From positions 20,763-84,762 of the forward strand of contig NZ_JAEFCF010000024.1 of NCBI RefSeq assembly GCF_016405985.1: a stretch of 64,000 bases of DNA, in the 5' to 3' direction. Position 1 is the stretch's first letter. Every line of letters begins with the position of its first letter. Made by a program: the position numbers and the translations under genes. Below are positions 25,599 through 34,736 of this stretch, one piece after another. The DNA is from Paracoccus sp. IB05 (GTDB lineage Bacteria; Pseudomonadota; Alphaproteobacteria; Rhodobacterales; Rhodobacteraceae). Below the pieces are notes generated by a model, which was not told the origin of the DNA, made no database searches, and saw only the letters and a list, made by a program, of their open reading frames with translations.

Positions 25599-27295
25599 GC
25601 GCCACAGGCCCGCATCAGCGCCCGCCAGCGCGGATTGTCATCCGAGAGATGCCTGAGCGCGCCCCAGCTGCCATGCCGCCCCGGGGTCGCCACAAAGCCG
25701 TAATGGGTGAAAGGCGCATCACTCAGCTCCGCCCAGGAGGCGAGCAGGTCCTCATAAAGCACGCCCATTCCGTCCGAATAGTTCAGCGCGGTGAAAAACG
25801 CGGTGACCTCGGCGTCATCGGCGACCGGGCCGATCCCGGTCACATGGGTGCCGCCCTCATACATCACCAGCCGCAGCCCGTGTTTTTTTGCAATTTCAGC
25901 CTGATAGGGCCAGATCACTCCGGTCAGATGCGCCAGGGTATCATCGGGCTTCCCCGAGACAGAACCATCGCGCAATTCCGCAACGGCGCGCCCGATTGCC
26001 TGATCGAGCCCGTATTTCTCACCCCAGGCCTCCAGCGACCGGCCCTCAAGCCCCAGCCCCGCGGCTTGATCCTTTGCAGCCGCCTTGCTCTCGCCAAGCC
26101 AGGCGCGGATCATCGGCAGCCGATCCTCATGGCCCAGCGCGCCCGAGAAATAGCCGGTTACCGCCCAGGCATCAAAGCTGGTCACAGGTGCGGGCCGTCC
26201 CTCATCCGTCACCTGCTTTGGCGCAAGGAGATGCTCTTCCAGCCCCAGCCAGCCGGTCTGGGTCGACAGGACCCGCACCAGCCGCGCCGGATCGGCGATT
26301 TCCTCCGCCCAGATCGCCATGACCTCGGCCGCGCGCAGCGCGTAAAAGGCGAGCCAGCCGCCATCCCCGCCCCAGCGGGCCCTGGCCTGCTGATCCGCCC
26401 AGACGGCCTGGGAAAACTGCCAGTTCCAGACCTCGTTGGAATATTCCACCCATGCCACGCGGCCCGGCGCCAGACCTGTCGCCACAATCTGCGCCATCTC
26501 GGCCACCAGCGCGTCTGACGCCATATGCGGCAGCGTGATCCAGGGATCGGCCCCCAGCCGGTTCGCAAGCTCCACCACGACCTCAACCGGCACGCCGCGC
26601 CGCGTCCAGGTGTAATCCCCGGGCCGGGGTCGGTCTTCGGGCGTGATCAGCGGCGAATCGTTGGTCTGCAGCCAGTCCATGAACCGCAAAAGCCCGATGC
26701 CTTTAAGGCGCGCGAGGAAATCGGGATTGAAGACCTCGCCCGCCGCCATGAGCGCCTCACGGTCTTCGCGCAGGACGCGGATCTCACGGATCGGATCGGC
26801 GGGATCGCTGGCGGTGATCCGCAGATCGACAAGACCCGGCCCGGGCGTATAATCAAAGCTGATCCGGCGGCCATCCCGGCGCGGATTGCGCGCCAGACCG
26901 CCAACCGCGACATCACCGGTGCCGCTCCAAGTCACCAGATAGCGGCCGGCCAGATCGCGCGCATCAGAAGGCATATCGGTCAAAAGCACGGTGCCGATGG
27001 CGTCGAGCCCCTCCGGGATATGCTTCGGCCAGCCGTGATCGCCCAGCACGCCCGCCGCTGCCAGCGCGTCATGGTCCAGGCCGCCCCATTGCCCCGGCAG
27101 ATGCCCGATCCAGTCACGCGCCGATTTCATCACATCAAGGAAGGGCTGCTCCGGCGACCAGTCGCGCCCGCCCAATAGCCCCATGCCGAGGCGCTGCGCC
27201 CTCGCCTCTGCCCAGGCGGCGCCGGGCAGCAGCGGCACAGCCATCGCACCCGCAACGGTTTTGCCAAAAGCCCGGCGGGTCAGCGCCACCCTCAC
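25592..27295 (-). CDS. Tat-exported glycoside hydrolase-like protein (clan GH-A-like)
   Basis: The 567-aa protein begins with TRRAFGK and a hydrophobic stretch ending AAWA, a clear twin-arginine signal, so it should be exported folded. The body has WVEYSNEVWNW near residue 280, where the Asn-Glu pair fits the acid/base of clan GH-A enzymes, and VMYEGGTHV near 482, where Glu could be the nucleophile. I cannot assign a GH family. Similar proteins occur in exopolysaccharide loci of related bacteria, so it may trim or cut the polymer. It overlaps the downstream GT2 and the upstream SGNH-like gene by a few nt, forming a three-gene operon. Confidence 0.7.
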   Translation of the reverse strand: MRVALTRRAFGKTVAGAMAVPLLPGAAWAEARAQRLGMGLLGGRDWSPEQPFLDVMKSARDWIGHLPGQWGGLDHDALAAAGVLGDHGWPKHIPEGLDAIGTVLLTDMPSDARDLAGRYLVTWSGTGDVAVGGLARNPRRDGRRISFDYTPGPGLVDLRITASDPADPIREIRVLREDREALMAAGEVFNPDFLARLKGIGLLRFMDWLQTNDSPLITPEDRPRPGDYTWTRRGVPVEVVVELANRLGADPWITLPHMASDALVAEMAQIVATGLAPGRVAWVEYSNEVWNWQFSQAVWADQQARARWGGDGGWLAFYALRAAEVMAIWAEEIADPARLVRVLSTQTGWLGLEEHLLAPKQVTDEGRPAPVTSFDAWAVTGYFSGALGHEDRLPMIRAWLGESKAAAKDQAAGLGLEGRSLEAWGEKYGLDQAIGRAVAELRDGSVSGKPDDTLAHLTGVIWPYQAEIAKKHGLRLVMYEGGTHVTGIGPVADDAEVTAFFTALNYSDGMGVLYEDLLASWAELSDAPFTHYGFVATPGRHGSWGALRHLSDDNPRWRALMRACGAC

Positions 27296-28272
27296 GGCAC
27301 CGACCTTTGCACGACACCGCTTGGCGGATAGGCGGTCACGACATCCCAGGCGATTTCCTGCATCCGCCTTGCCGCCACCGGATCAATATTGATGCGGCCA
27401 CCATCGGCGCGGGCGACGTCTGCGGGCAACCCCAGCGGCGAGCGGCCATAGATTACTGCATAATGCGTCACTGCCATCAGCCAGGCGCCGGTATCGTTGA
27501 AATGGATGTCATCGCTCAGGAAATCCTCGACACCGCGAAGCCCGGGCAGCTCGCCCGCCTCAGCCGCGCGCACCGCCGCTGCCATCACCTGGCCGCCGGG
27601 GATGACATGGATCGTGCCGACGCCCTCCGCCGCCATGGCCGGGCGGAGCAGCGCGCCCTCCCACAAGGCGGGCAGGTCCTGGCCGATCCGCCCCAGCCAG
27701 TCGCCGGGGTCATTCGAGGTATCGTTCAGCGAATGCCAGGTCTCGTAAAGATAGACCCGCGCATCGGGGCGCGCCTTGCGGATCTCAGCCGCCCAGAAGG
27801 CCAGCGCGCCCGGCGCATCATGCCAGCGGATCGCATCTTCCAGCGCCACCATCTCGGTCAGCACCACCACCGGATAGTCACCGCTGGCCAAGGCCTCCCC
27901 CACCGGACGAAAGGCGGGTGTCGCGTTTTCCTCTGCCATTCCCGCGACTTCGCCCTTGCGATGCGCGTTCAGGCTTGCCCCCCAGCCGAGCTGGCTGTTC
28001 CAGTCATGCCCGGCGAAGCCCGCGAGAATCGCCGGCATATCGCGCCCGGTCAGCGAATGACCCAGATGGTAGACCGCAACCGGCCCGGCCGGGGGTGGCA
28101 GCGGAACCTCATAACGGGCGGCAAATTCCTCCTGCGACAATTCGCGCCCCAGCGCCGCGCCGGGCAGCACCAATGGCAGGCTCAGCACCGCACCCAGAAG
28201 AACGACGCAGGCCAGAATGGCGCCCGCCAGCAGAAGAATCGGCTTTTTCACAGCTTGTTCCCTGGCTGCCAC
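27292..28272 (-). CDS. Membrane-anchored SGNH-hydrolase-like protein
   Basis: The 326-aa protein has an N-terminal hydrophobic segment (about residues 11-36: ILLLAGAILACVVLLGAVL), probably an uncleaved anchor, then a periplasmic domain. YHLGHSLTGRDM near residue 70 looks like the nucleophile block (Ser in GHSL), and DDIHFNDTGAWL near 262 looks like the catalytic Asp-His block V of SGNH esterases. Its role may be to remove or move acyl groups on the polysaccharide. It is the first gene of the SGNH-glycosidase-GT2 unit. A GTG start a few codons in (VKKPILL) is possible. Confidence 0.65.
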   Translation of the reverse strand: MAAREQAVKKPILLLAGAILACVVLLGAVLSLPLVLPGAALGRELSQEEFAARYEVPLPPPAGPVAVYHLGHSLTGRDMPAILAGFAGHDWNSQLGWGASLNAHRKGEVAGMAEENATPAFRPVGEALASGDYPVVVLTEMVALEDAIRWHDAPGALAFWAAEIRKARPDARVYLYETWHSLNDTSNDPGDWLGRIGQDLPALWEGALLRPAMAAEGVGTIHVIPGGQVMAAAVRAAEAGELPGLRGVEDFLSDDIHFNDTGAWLMAVTHYAVIYGRSPLGLPADVARADGGRINIDPVAARRMQEIAWDVVTAYPPSGVVQRSVP

Positions 28273-28517
28273 AGAAGGATCACCGGATGATTTTGCCCTT
28301 AATTCTTCGCAGTTACCACAGCGGGGCAGAAAAAGCTGCGTTTCCAGCCTGAAAACGATGCGAATACCGGCCCCTGCCCGCCACCTCGCCGCGTGATGCC
28401 GGCAGTTTCACGCGCCCGCCCGCCGACAGTCCGGTGACATTCCGTCAGGCTGTGGCTATTCTCCACGCCGCCTCCGGGGGACAATCGGAGGGCGTATGGC
28501 AGGAAGGGCAGAACCGG

Positions 28518-30278
28518 GTGACACGCGCCAGTGACCGCGTCAGTGAGATGGGCTTCGAGGCGCCGGGCCGGCGTGAGCGGCTGGCAAATCGCTATGCCGC
28601 CTGGGCCGCGCGCCATGCCAAACCGGCCGAAGGCTTTTCGCTGCGCCCCGAGCCGCGCTCCATCGGGCTTTATGCGCGCGGCAAGCAGATCATGGCCGGG
28701 AATATCGTGCTTGCCGGCCATCTGGTCGAGACCGGGGACGCAACTGCCGAAGCCGAGATCTGGGATCTGACCGCGCCCGACCCCGCCTTTACCGATGAGG
28801 CGCATGGCTTCACCTGGCTTGATGATCTGGCCGCACTTGGCACATCGCGGGCGCGCGACCGGGCCCGTGCCTGGACCTGGAGCTGGATCCGGCGATTCGG
28901 CGATGGCACCCGACCGGGCTGGACCCCGGCGCTGACCGGCAGGCGGCTGATCCGCTGGATCCATCATTCCGACTTCCTGCTCGAGGGCGAAGCCCCTTCA
29001 GACCGCGCCCGATTCTTCGCCTCTCTGGCGCGGCAGGCGGGGTTTCTGGCGCGCCGCGCGGCGTCGGCCCGGCCTGGCCTTGCCCGGATCGAGGCGCTGA
29101 CCGGCCTGATCTACACCCATCTCTCGCTGGAGGAAGAGGCGCCAAAACTTGGCCAGGCGCTGACCGCACTGGCGAAGGAATGCGACGAGCGCATCGACCG
29201 CAGCGGCGCGATCAACAGCCGCAACCCAGAAGAATTGCTGGAGATTTTCACCCTGCTCGGCTGGGCGGTGCAAAGCCTCTCGGATACGGGGCACACGGTT
29301 CCGGCGGCGCTTTCGGCGACCCTGGACCGGGTCGCGCCCTGTCTGCGCGCGCTGCGCCATTCCGATGGCGGGCTGGCGCGCTTCCATTCCGGCGGCACCG
29401 GGCCTGAGGGGCGGCTTGACCAGGCACTCGCCGCCTCACGGGCGCTGCCAGCGGCGGGGCATGTTACTCTGGCGATGGGCTATGCACGGCTCTCTGCCGC
29501 CCGCACCACCGTCATTCTTGATGTCGCGGACCCGCCCGGCGGGGCTGCGGCGCTACATGCACATGCCTCGACCGCCGCGTTTGAGCTGAGTTCCGGTCGG
29601 CGTCCGCTGATCGTCAATTGCGGCCCGGGTCAGAGCGCCGGGCCGGAATGGCGGCTCGCGGCACGGGCGACGCAGTCGCATTCGGCCCTGTCACTGACCG
29701 GGTTTTCCTCATCCCGCTTTGGCGCCTCGACCAGCCATCTGAGCGAGAGCGCCCATGTATCGGACCTGCATTTCGCCGGGTCTGACGGCGCTTTCGTCCG
29801 GCTCAGCCATGATGGCTGGCAGGCGGGTCACGGGCTGATTGCCACCCGCGAGCTGCATCTCTCGCCTGACGGGCGGCGGCTGAGCGGCACGGATCTTCTG
29901 TCCTCGACCACACCGGAAGCCCGCGCGCAGTTCGACCGGATGGTCGAACGCTCGCCACTCGGGGGGCTGCCCTTCACCATCCGCTTCCATCTGCATCCCG
30001 ATGTCGATGCCTCGCTGGATATGGGCGGGGCGGCGGTGTCGATGCAGCTGCGCTCTGGCGAGATCTGGGTTTTCCGTCATGACAGCGGCGCCGATCTGTC
30101 GCTGGAGCCCTCGGCCTGGCTCGAACGTGGCCGGCTTGCGCCGCGCCATGCACAACAGATCGTGTTGATGGGCTTTGCCCAGCACTATGACAACCGTATC
30201 GGCTGGACGCTTGCGAAAGCCCAGGATACTCCGCTCGCGATCCGCGATCTGGACCGGGATGACCCGGTTCCCATCTGA
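28518..30278 (+). CDS. Heparinase II/III-like protein
   Basis: This protein of about 586 aa resembles heparinase II/III-family polysaccharide lyases. It has an alpha-helical N-terminal half (INSRNPEELLEIFTLLGWAVQSL near 240) and a beta-rich C-terminal half (GGAAALHAHASTAAFELSSGRRPLIVNCGPG). I chose GTG 28518 because AGGAAGG lies 9 nt upstream; ATG 28548 is the alternative. No signal peptide is visible with either start. A member of this family just ahead of purH is a usual arrangement in Rhodobacteraceae. Its biological substrate is not known to me. Confidence 0.8.
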   Translation: MTRASDRVSEMGFEAPGRRERLANRYAAWAARHAKPAEGFSLRPEPRSIGLYARGKQIMAGNIVLAGHLVETGDATAEAEIWDLTAPDPAFTDEAHGFTWLDDLAALGTSRARDRARAWTWSWIRRFGDGTRPGWTPALTGRRLIRWIHHSDFLLEGEAPSDRARFFASLARQAGFLARRAASARPGLARIEALTGLIYTHLSLEEEAPKLGQALTALAKECDERIDRSGAINSRNPEELLEIFTLLGWAVQSLSDTGHTVPAALSATLDRVAPCLRALRHSDGGLARFHSGGTGPEGRLDQALAASRALPAAGHVTLAMGYARLSAARTTVILDVADPPGGAAALHAHASTAAFELSSGRRPLIVNCGPGQSAGPEWRLAARATQSHSALSLTGFSSSRFGASTSHLSESAHVSDLHFAGSDGAFVRLSHDGWQAGHGLIATRELHLSPDGRRLSGTDLLSSTTPEARAQFDRMVERSPLGGLPFTIRFHLHPDVDASLDMGGAAVSMQLRSGEIWVFRHDSGADLSLEPSAWLERGRLAPRHAQQIVLMGFAQHYDNRIGWTLAKAQDTPLAIRDLDRDDPVPI

Positions 30279-30299
30279 ATTCCCCGTCAGAGAGGCCCC

Positions 30300-31913
30300 A
30301 TGTCGATTTCCGCGCCCCGCTCCGCCGCCCCTGCGACACCCGTCCGCCCGCGCCGCGCCCTTTTGTCGGTATCGGACAAGACCGGGCTGATCGGGTTCGC
30401 GCGCGCGCTGCACGGCCACGGGGTTGAACTGCTCTCGACCGGCGGCACAGCCAAGGCGCTGCGCGAGGCGGATCTGCCGGTGAAAGACGTGGCCGAAATC
30501 ACCGGCTTCCCCGAGATGATGGATGGTCGCGTCAAGACGCTGCATCCGATGGTGCATGGCGGGCTGCTGGCTTTGCGCGACAATAAAGATCATGTCGCGG
30601 CGATGGAGGATCACGGGATCGGCGCAATCGATATCCTGGTCGTGAACCTCTACCCGTTTGAAGAGACAGTGGCGAAGGGTGCCGATTATGCCACCGCAGT
30701 CGAGAATATCGACATTGGCGGCCCGGCGATGATCCGGGCGGCGGCCAAGAACCACGCCTTTGTCGCGGTGGTGACCGATACCGAAGACTATGCCGGCGTG
30801 ATTGCAGAAATCGAACAGAATGGCGGCACGAGCTATGCCTTCCGTCAGCGGCTCGCCCTGACCGCTTATGCCCGCACTGCGGCCTATGACACTGCCGTGT
30901 CGACCTGGATGGCGGCGGCGATTGCGGAACCCGCGCCGCGTTACCGCGCCATGGCCGGAAAACTTGCACAAACCCTGCGTTATGGCGAGAATCCGCACCA
31001 GAAAGCGGCCTTCTACCTGGACGGATCGAACAGGCCCGGCGTGGCCACCGCAAAACAGTGGCAGGGCAAGGAACTCAGCTACAATAATATCAACGACACC
31101 GATGCCGCGTTCGAGCTGGTGGCAGAGTTTGCGGGCCAGGGCCCGGCGGTTGCCATTATCAAACATGCGAACCCCTGCGGCGTCGGCAAAGGCTCTTCGC
31201 TGCTCGAAGCTTACCAGCGCGCCTATAGCTGCGACACCACCTCGGCTTTCGGCGGCATTGTCGCGCTGAACCAGGAGCTGGACGCCGCCACCGCCGAAGA
31301 GATCGTGAAGATCTTCACCGAAGTCGTCATTGCGCCTTCGGCCAGCGATGCGGCGAAGGCGGTTTTCGCGGCGAAAAAGAACCTCCGCCTGCTGACCACC
31401 GGCGCGCTGCCGGATGCGTCGCAAGGTGCGCTCTCGTTCCGCCAGGTCGCGGGCGGTTTCCTTGTCCAGGATTCGGATGTCGACACCATCACGCTATCTG
31501 ATCTGAAAGTGGTGACGAAACGCGCCCCTTCGGGCCAGGAGCTGGAAGACCTGTTCTTCGCCTGGAAAGTCGCGAAACATGTCAAATCAAACGCCATCGT
31601 CTATGTGAAAGACGGGGCGACGGTCGGCATCGGCGCGGGCCAGATGAGCCGCGTCGACAGCACCATGATCGGCGCGAGGAAAGCCGGCGAGATCGCCGGG
31701 GCCCTTGGGCTGAGCGAAAGCCCGGCGGTTGGTTCGGTCGCCGCCTCGGACGCCTTCTTCCCCTTTGCCGACGGGATCGAAGTTCTGGCGGGCAATGGTG
31801 TGAAAGCCGTGATCCAGCCCGGTGGCTCGATGAAAGATGCCGATGTGATCGAAGCCGCAGACCGGCTTGGCCTTGCCATGGTCTTCACCGGCCAGCGCCA
31901 TTTCCGGCACTGA
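30300..31913 (+). CDS. purH: Bifunctional AICAR transformylase / IMP cyclohydrolase
   Basis: The 537-aa enzyme carries out the last two steps of IMP synthesis, using 10-formyl-THF. The N-terminal MGS-like cyclohydrolase domain (about 20-215) shows [27 protein letters not shown] and NLYPFE. The C-terminal transformylase shows [22 protein letters not shown] with the catalytic Lys-His, and a C-terminal FTGQRHFRH. The Shine-Dalgarno is GAGAGG. It lies 21 nt after the heparinase-like gene and is followed 1 nt later by lspA. Confidence 0.98.
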   Translation: MSISAPRSAAPATPVRPRRALLSVSDKTGLIGFARALHGHGVELLSTGGTAKALREADLPVKDVAEITGFPEMMDGRVKTLHPMVHGGLLALRDNKDHVAAMEDHGIGAIDILVVNLYPFEETVAKGADYATAVENIDIGGPAMIRAAAKNHAFVAVVTDTEDYAGVIAEIEQNGGTSYAFRQRLALTAYARTAAYDTAVSTWMAAAIAEPAPRYRAMAGKLAQTLRYGENPHQKAAFYLDGSNRPGVATAKQWQGKELSYNNINDTDAAFELVAEFAGQGPAVAIIKHANPCGVGKGSSLLEAYQRAYSCDTTSAFGGIVALNQELDAATAEEIVKIFTEVVIAPSASDAAKAVFAAKKNLRLLTTGALPDASQGALSFRQVAGGFLVQDSDVDTITLSDLKVVTKRAPSGQELEDLFFAWKVAKHVKSNAIVYVKDGATVGIGAGQMSRVDSTMIGARKAGEIAGALGLSESPAVGSVAASDAFFPFADGIEVLAGNGVKAVIQPGGSMKDADVIEAADRLGLAMVFTGQRHFRH

Positions 31914-31914
31914 C

Positions 31915-32409
31915 ATGCGCGCAGCCTGGCTTTCCGCCCTCATCACCTTCGGCCTCGACCAGGCGTCCAAACTGGCGGTGGTCCAGGGCCTTGATCTGAT
32001 CAACCGGGGCGAGATCGACGTCTGGCCCCCGTTCCTCGTCTTCCGTATGGCCTGGAATCGCGGCATCAATTTCGGCCTCTTTGCCGGGGATGCCGAGGCA
32101 GTGCGGTGGGGAATCGTTCTGGTCTCGCTGGTGATCTCAGTCTGGGTCTGGATCTGGGTGCGGCGCTCGCGCCCCGGCCCCCTTGCGCAGATTTCCGCCG
32201 GTCTGCTGGTCGGTGGTGCGCTTGGCAATGTGATCGACCGGATCTGGTACGGCGCGGTGGCGGATTTCCTCAATACCTCCTGCTGCGGATTCGAGAATCC
32301 CTATGCGTTCAACGTCGCCGATATCGCAATCTTTGCCGGGGCCTTTGGCCTGGTGCTCTTTACCGGCAGGCCGGCTGCGGGCAGGAAATCGGGGGCAAAA
32401 AAGGGCTGA
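31915..32409 (+). CDS. lspA: Lipoprotein signal peptidase (signal peptidase II)
   Basis: The 164-aa inner-membrane aspartyl protease cleaves prolipoproteins at the lipobox. Four hydrophobic segments are visible. The catalytic Asp residues sit in GNVIDRIWYGAVADFL (about 107-122) and FNVADIAIF (about 138). FRMAWNRGINFG is the conserved NxGxxF region. The ATG at 31915 follows the purH stop directly. The next gene encodes a lipoprotein that should be one of its substrates. Confidence 0.96.
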   Translation: MRAAWLSALITFGLDQASKLAVVQGLDLINRGEIDVWPPFLVFRMAWNRGINFGLFAGDAEAVRWGIVLVSLVISVWVWIWVRRSRPGPLAQISAGLLVGGALGNVIDRIWYGAVADFLNTSCCGFENPYAFNVADIAIFAGAFGLVLFTGRPAAGRKSGAKKG

Positions 32410-32524
32410 GCCGGATTTCTGACGGTGCCGGGCCGGCGCCCTGGCCGAAAGACCCCGTGACGCGACCAATCCCATAGGCTAAGAGACTTCAAAGGCCGAA
32501 GGGCAGCATAAGACGGAAAGACGA

Positions 32525-33139
32525 ATGCCGGGGAACAGGATGCAGGCAAGATCGGGCGCAAGGTCGGGCAAGGGCATGATCGCGCTGACGATTGCGCTGG
32601 TGCTGTCCGGATGTGCCGCCGACAAGGGCGATTCAACCGATCTGATGCGGCTGCGTTCGAAAGACGGGCCGGATGAATTCGCGGTCCTGCCGCCGAAGGC
32701 GCTGGAAATGCCCGGAAGCCTCAGGGATCTGCCCGCGCCGACGCCGGGCGGCGGCAACCGCACCGATCAGCGCCCGCTTGATGATGCTGTGGTGGCGCTT
32801 GGCGGCAAGCCCGGCGCCTCGGGTGGCATCCCCGCCGCCGATGCCGCGCTTTATGCCCATGCCGCGCGCAATGGCACCCAGGCCGATATCCGCAGCCAGC
32901 TGGCCTCGGAAGATCTGCAATGGCGCCGCGACAACAAGGGCCGCATTCTTGAGCGCATGTTCAGCGTCAACACCTATTACCGCGCCTATAAAGACCAGTC
33001 GCTCAATCAGTATCGTGAACTGGAATACTGGCGTTCTCGCGGTCTTTTGACCCCATCTGCTCCGCCGGAAGGCTATGACAAGCAGAAGGAAGAAAAGGAA
33101 CGCCAGAAGAAGAAGCGCGGCGGCCTCCAGCTGTTCTGA
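32525..33139 (+). CDS. DUF3035 lipoprotein (BamF-like beta-barrel assembly subunit)
   Basis: This outer-membrane lipoprotein of up to 204 aa has a lipobox LVLSGC at about 25-30, preceded by a hydrophobic core starting at MIALTIAL. Downstream, DEFAVLPPKALEMP is the conserved segment of DUF3035, a family reported in alphaproteobacterial Bam complexes as BamF. The C-terminus is highly charged (KEEKERQKKKRG). Internal Met codons (MQARSG or MIALT) could be the true start; 32525 gives a long basic pre-signal. The position after lspA and before the M16 pair is typical of the family. Confidence 0.82.
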   Translation: MPGNRMQARSGARSGKGMIALTIALVLSGCAADKGDSTDLMRLRSKDGPDEFAVLPPKALEMPGSLRDLPAPTPGGGNRTDQRPLDDAVVALGGKPGASGGIPAADAALYAHAARNGTQADIRSQLASEDLQWRRDNKGRILERMFSVNTYYRAYKDQSLNQYRELEYWRSRGLLTPSAPPEGYDKQKEEKERQKKKRGGLQLF

Positions 33140-33251
33140 TGTCAGGGATGCGTCCTTAACCCGTATCCCGATCCTCAGCCGCCAGGAGCCCGTTCAACCT
33201 GCCCCCAGCCGGGCAGCGCCCGGAACACAGCGGAAACCCATCGGAGGACGG

Positions 33252-34736
33252 ATGCGTCTTGTGACCCGACTTGCCCGCAAAGCCAGGGGGAAAACCCGCG
33301 GCTTTGCGAGGATCATGCCTGCTTTGCCGCTGCTTGCGGCATTTTCTGCCTTTGCCGCCCAGGCCGAGACGGTTTCGGCCTTCCGGCTGGAAAACGGCCT
33401 TGATGTGGTGGTGATCGAGGATCACCGTGCCCCGGTCGTCGTCCAGATGATCTGGTATCGCGCCGGCGCCGCCGATGAGCCTGCGGGCAAATCCGGCATC
33501 GCGCATTTTCTGGAACATCTGATGTTCAAGGGCACCGACAAAGTGCCCGCCGGCCAGTTCTCGGCCACGGTCGAGGCGCATGGCGGCGATGACAATGCCT
33601 TCACCTCCTGGGATTACACCGCCTATTTCCAGCGCATTGCCGCTGATAAGCTGGAAATGGTGATGGAGATGGAGGCCGACCGGATGCGGGGGCTGAAGCT
33701 CGACCCCGCCGTGGTGCTGACCGAACGCCAGGTGATCCTTGAGGAACGGGCACAGCGCACCGATTCCGATCCGGGCGCGCTTCTGGGCGAACAGATGCGG
33801 GCGGCCCTGTTCATGAACCACCGCTACGGCGTTCCGATCATTGGCTGGCGCCATGAAATTGCCGACCTGACCCGCGAGGATGCGCTGGCCTGGTATGAGC
33901 AATATTACGCCCCGAACAATGCGACGCTGATCATCGCGGGCGATGTGACCCCCGATCAGGTGAAGGATCTGGCCGAGAAATATTACGGCCCCATTGCGCC
34001 CTCGGAAGGCATAAAGCCGCGTATCCGCCCGCAAGAGCCGCCGCACCTGGCGGAACGCCGGCTGACCTATGCCGATGAGCGGGTCTCTGACCCCTATGTC
34101 TACCGCTCTTACCTGGCGCCGGAACGCAATCCCGGCGATCAGAAGACCGCAGCCGCCTTGTCGATCCTGGCCGAGCTCCTCGGCGGCAATGGCCAGACGG
34201 CGATCCTGCCGCGCGCGCTGCAGTTCGATGCCCAGGTCGCGGTCTGGTCTTCGGCCTTTTACGATGGCACCGCGCTCGATGACGCGACTTTCGGGCTTTA
34301 TGTTGTGCCGGCGCCCGGGGTGAGCCTTGGCGAGGCCGAGGCGGCGATGGATGAGGTTCTGGCGAAATTCCTTCAGGAAGGCCCCGATCCGGAGGCGTTT
34401 GACCGGATCAAGACCCAGATCCGCGCCTCGGACATCTATGCCAAAGACGATGCGATGGGGCTGGCAAAGCTTTACGGCGAGGAGCTTTCGGTCGGCCTCG
34501 GGCTTGAGGATATCCAAAGCTATACGGCGGTGCTGGATGAGGTGACCATCGCGGATGTGATGCAGGCCGCGCACCAGGTGCTGAACCGCAACAATGCGGT
34601 GACCGGCTGGCTGGAGCGCCCGCTGGAAGCGTCGCCGGAAGTGTCGCCGGAACAGGCGCCGGAACAATCCGCCGCCCCGGCTGAGGCAGCCCCCCGGACG
34701 GAACCGGCCACAAGTGAAACGGAGGCCGCAGAATGA
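33252..34736 (+). CDS. M16-family zinc metallopeptidase, catalytic subunit
   Basis: This 494-aa exported insulinase-like protease has a signal sequence (MPALPLLAAFSAFAAQA, about 22-39; ATG 33315 could be the start if the Arg-rich extension is not used). The inverted zinc motif HFLEH sits at about 82-86, with the downstream Glu in the helix that follows. The peptidase fold continues through YYAPNNATLIIAGDV and AERRLTY. The last 40 residues are a Pro/Glu/Ala-rich tail with repeated SPEV/APEQ units. It overlaps the second M16 gene by 4 nt; together they resemble a two-subunit protease. Confidence 0.92.
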   Translation: MRLVTRLARKARGKTRGFARIMPALPLLAAFSAFAAQAETVSAFRLENGLDVVVIEDHRAPVVVQMIWYRAGAADEPAGKSGIAHFLEHLMFKGTDKVPAGQFSATVEAHGGDDNAFTSWDYTAYFQRIAADKLEMVMEMEADRMRGLKLDPAVVLTERQVILEERAQRTDSDPGALLGEQMRAALFMNHRYGVPIIGWRHEIADLTREDALAWYEQYYAPNNATLIIAGDVTPDQVKDLAEKYYGPIAPSEGIKPRIRPQEPPHLAERRLTYADERVSDPYVYRSYLAPERNPGDQKTAAALSILAELLGGNGQTAILPRALQFDAQVAVWSSAFYDGTALDDATFGLYVVPAPGVSLGEAEAAMDEVLAKFLQEGPDPEAFDRIKTQIRASDIYAKDDAMGLAKLYGEELSVGLGLEDIQSYTAVLDEVTIADVMQAAHQVLNRNNAVTGWLERPLEASPEVSPEQAPEQSAAPAEAAPRTEPATSETEAAE

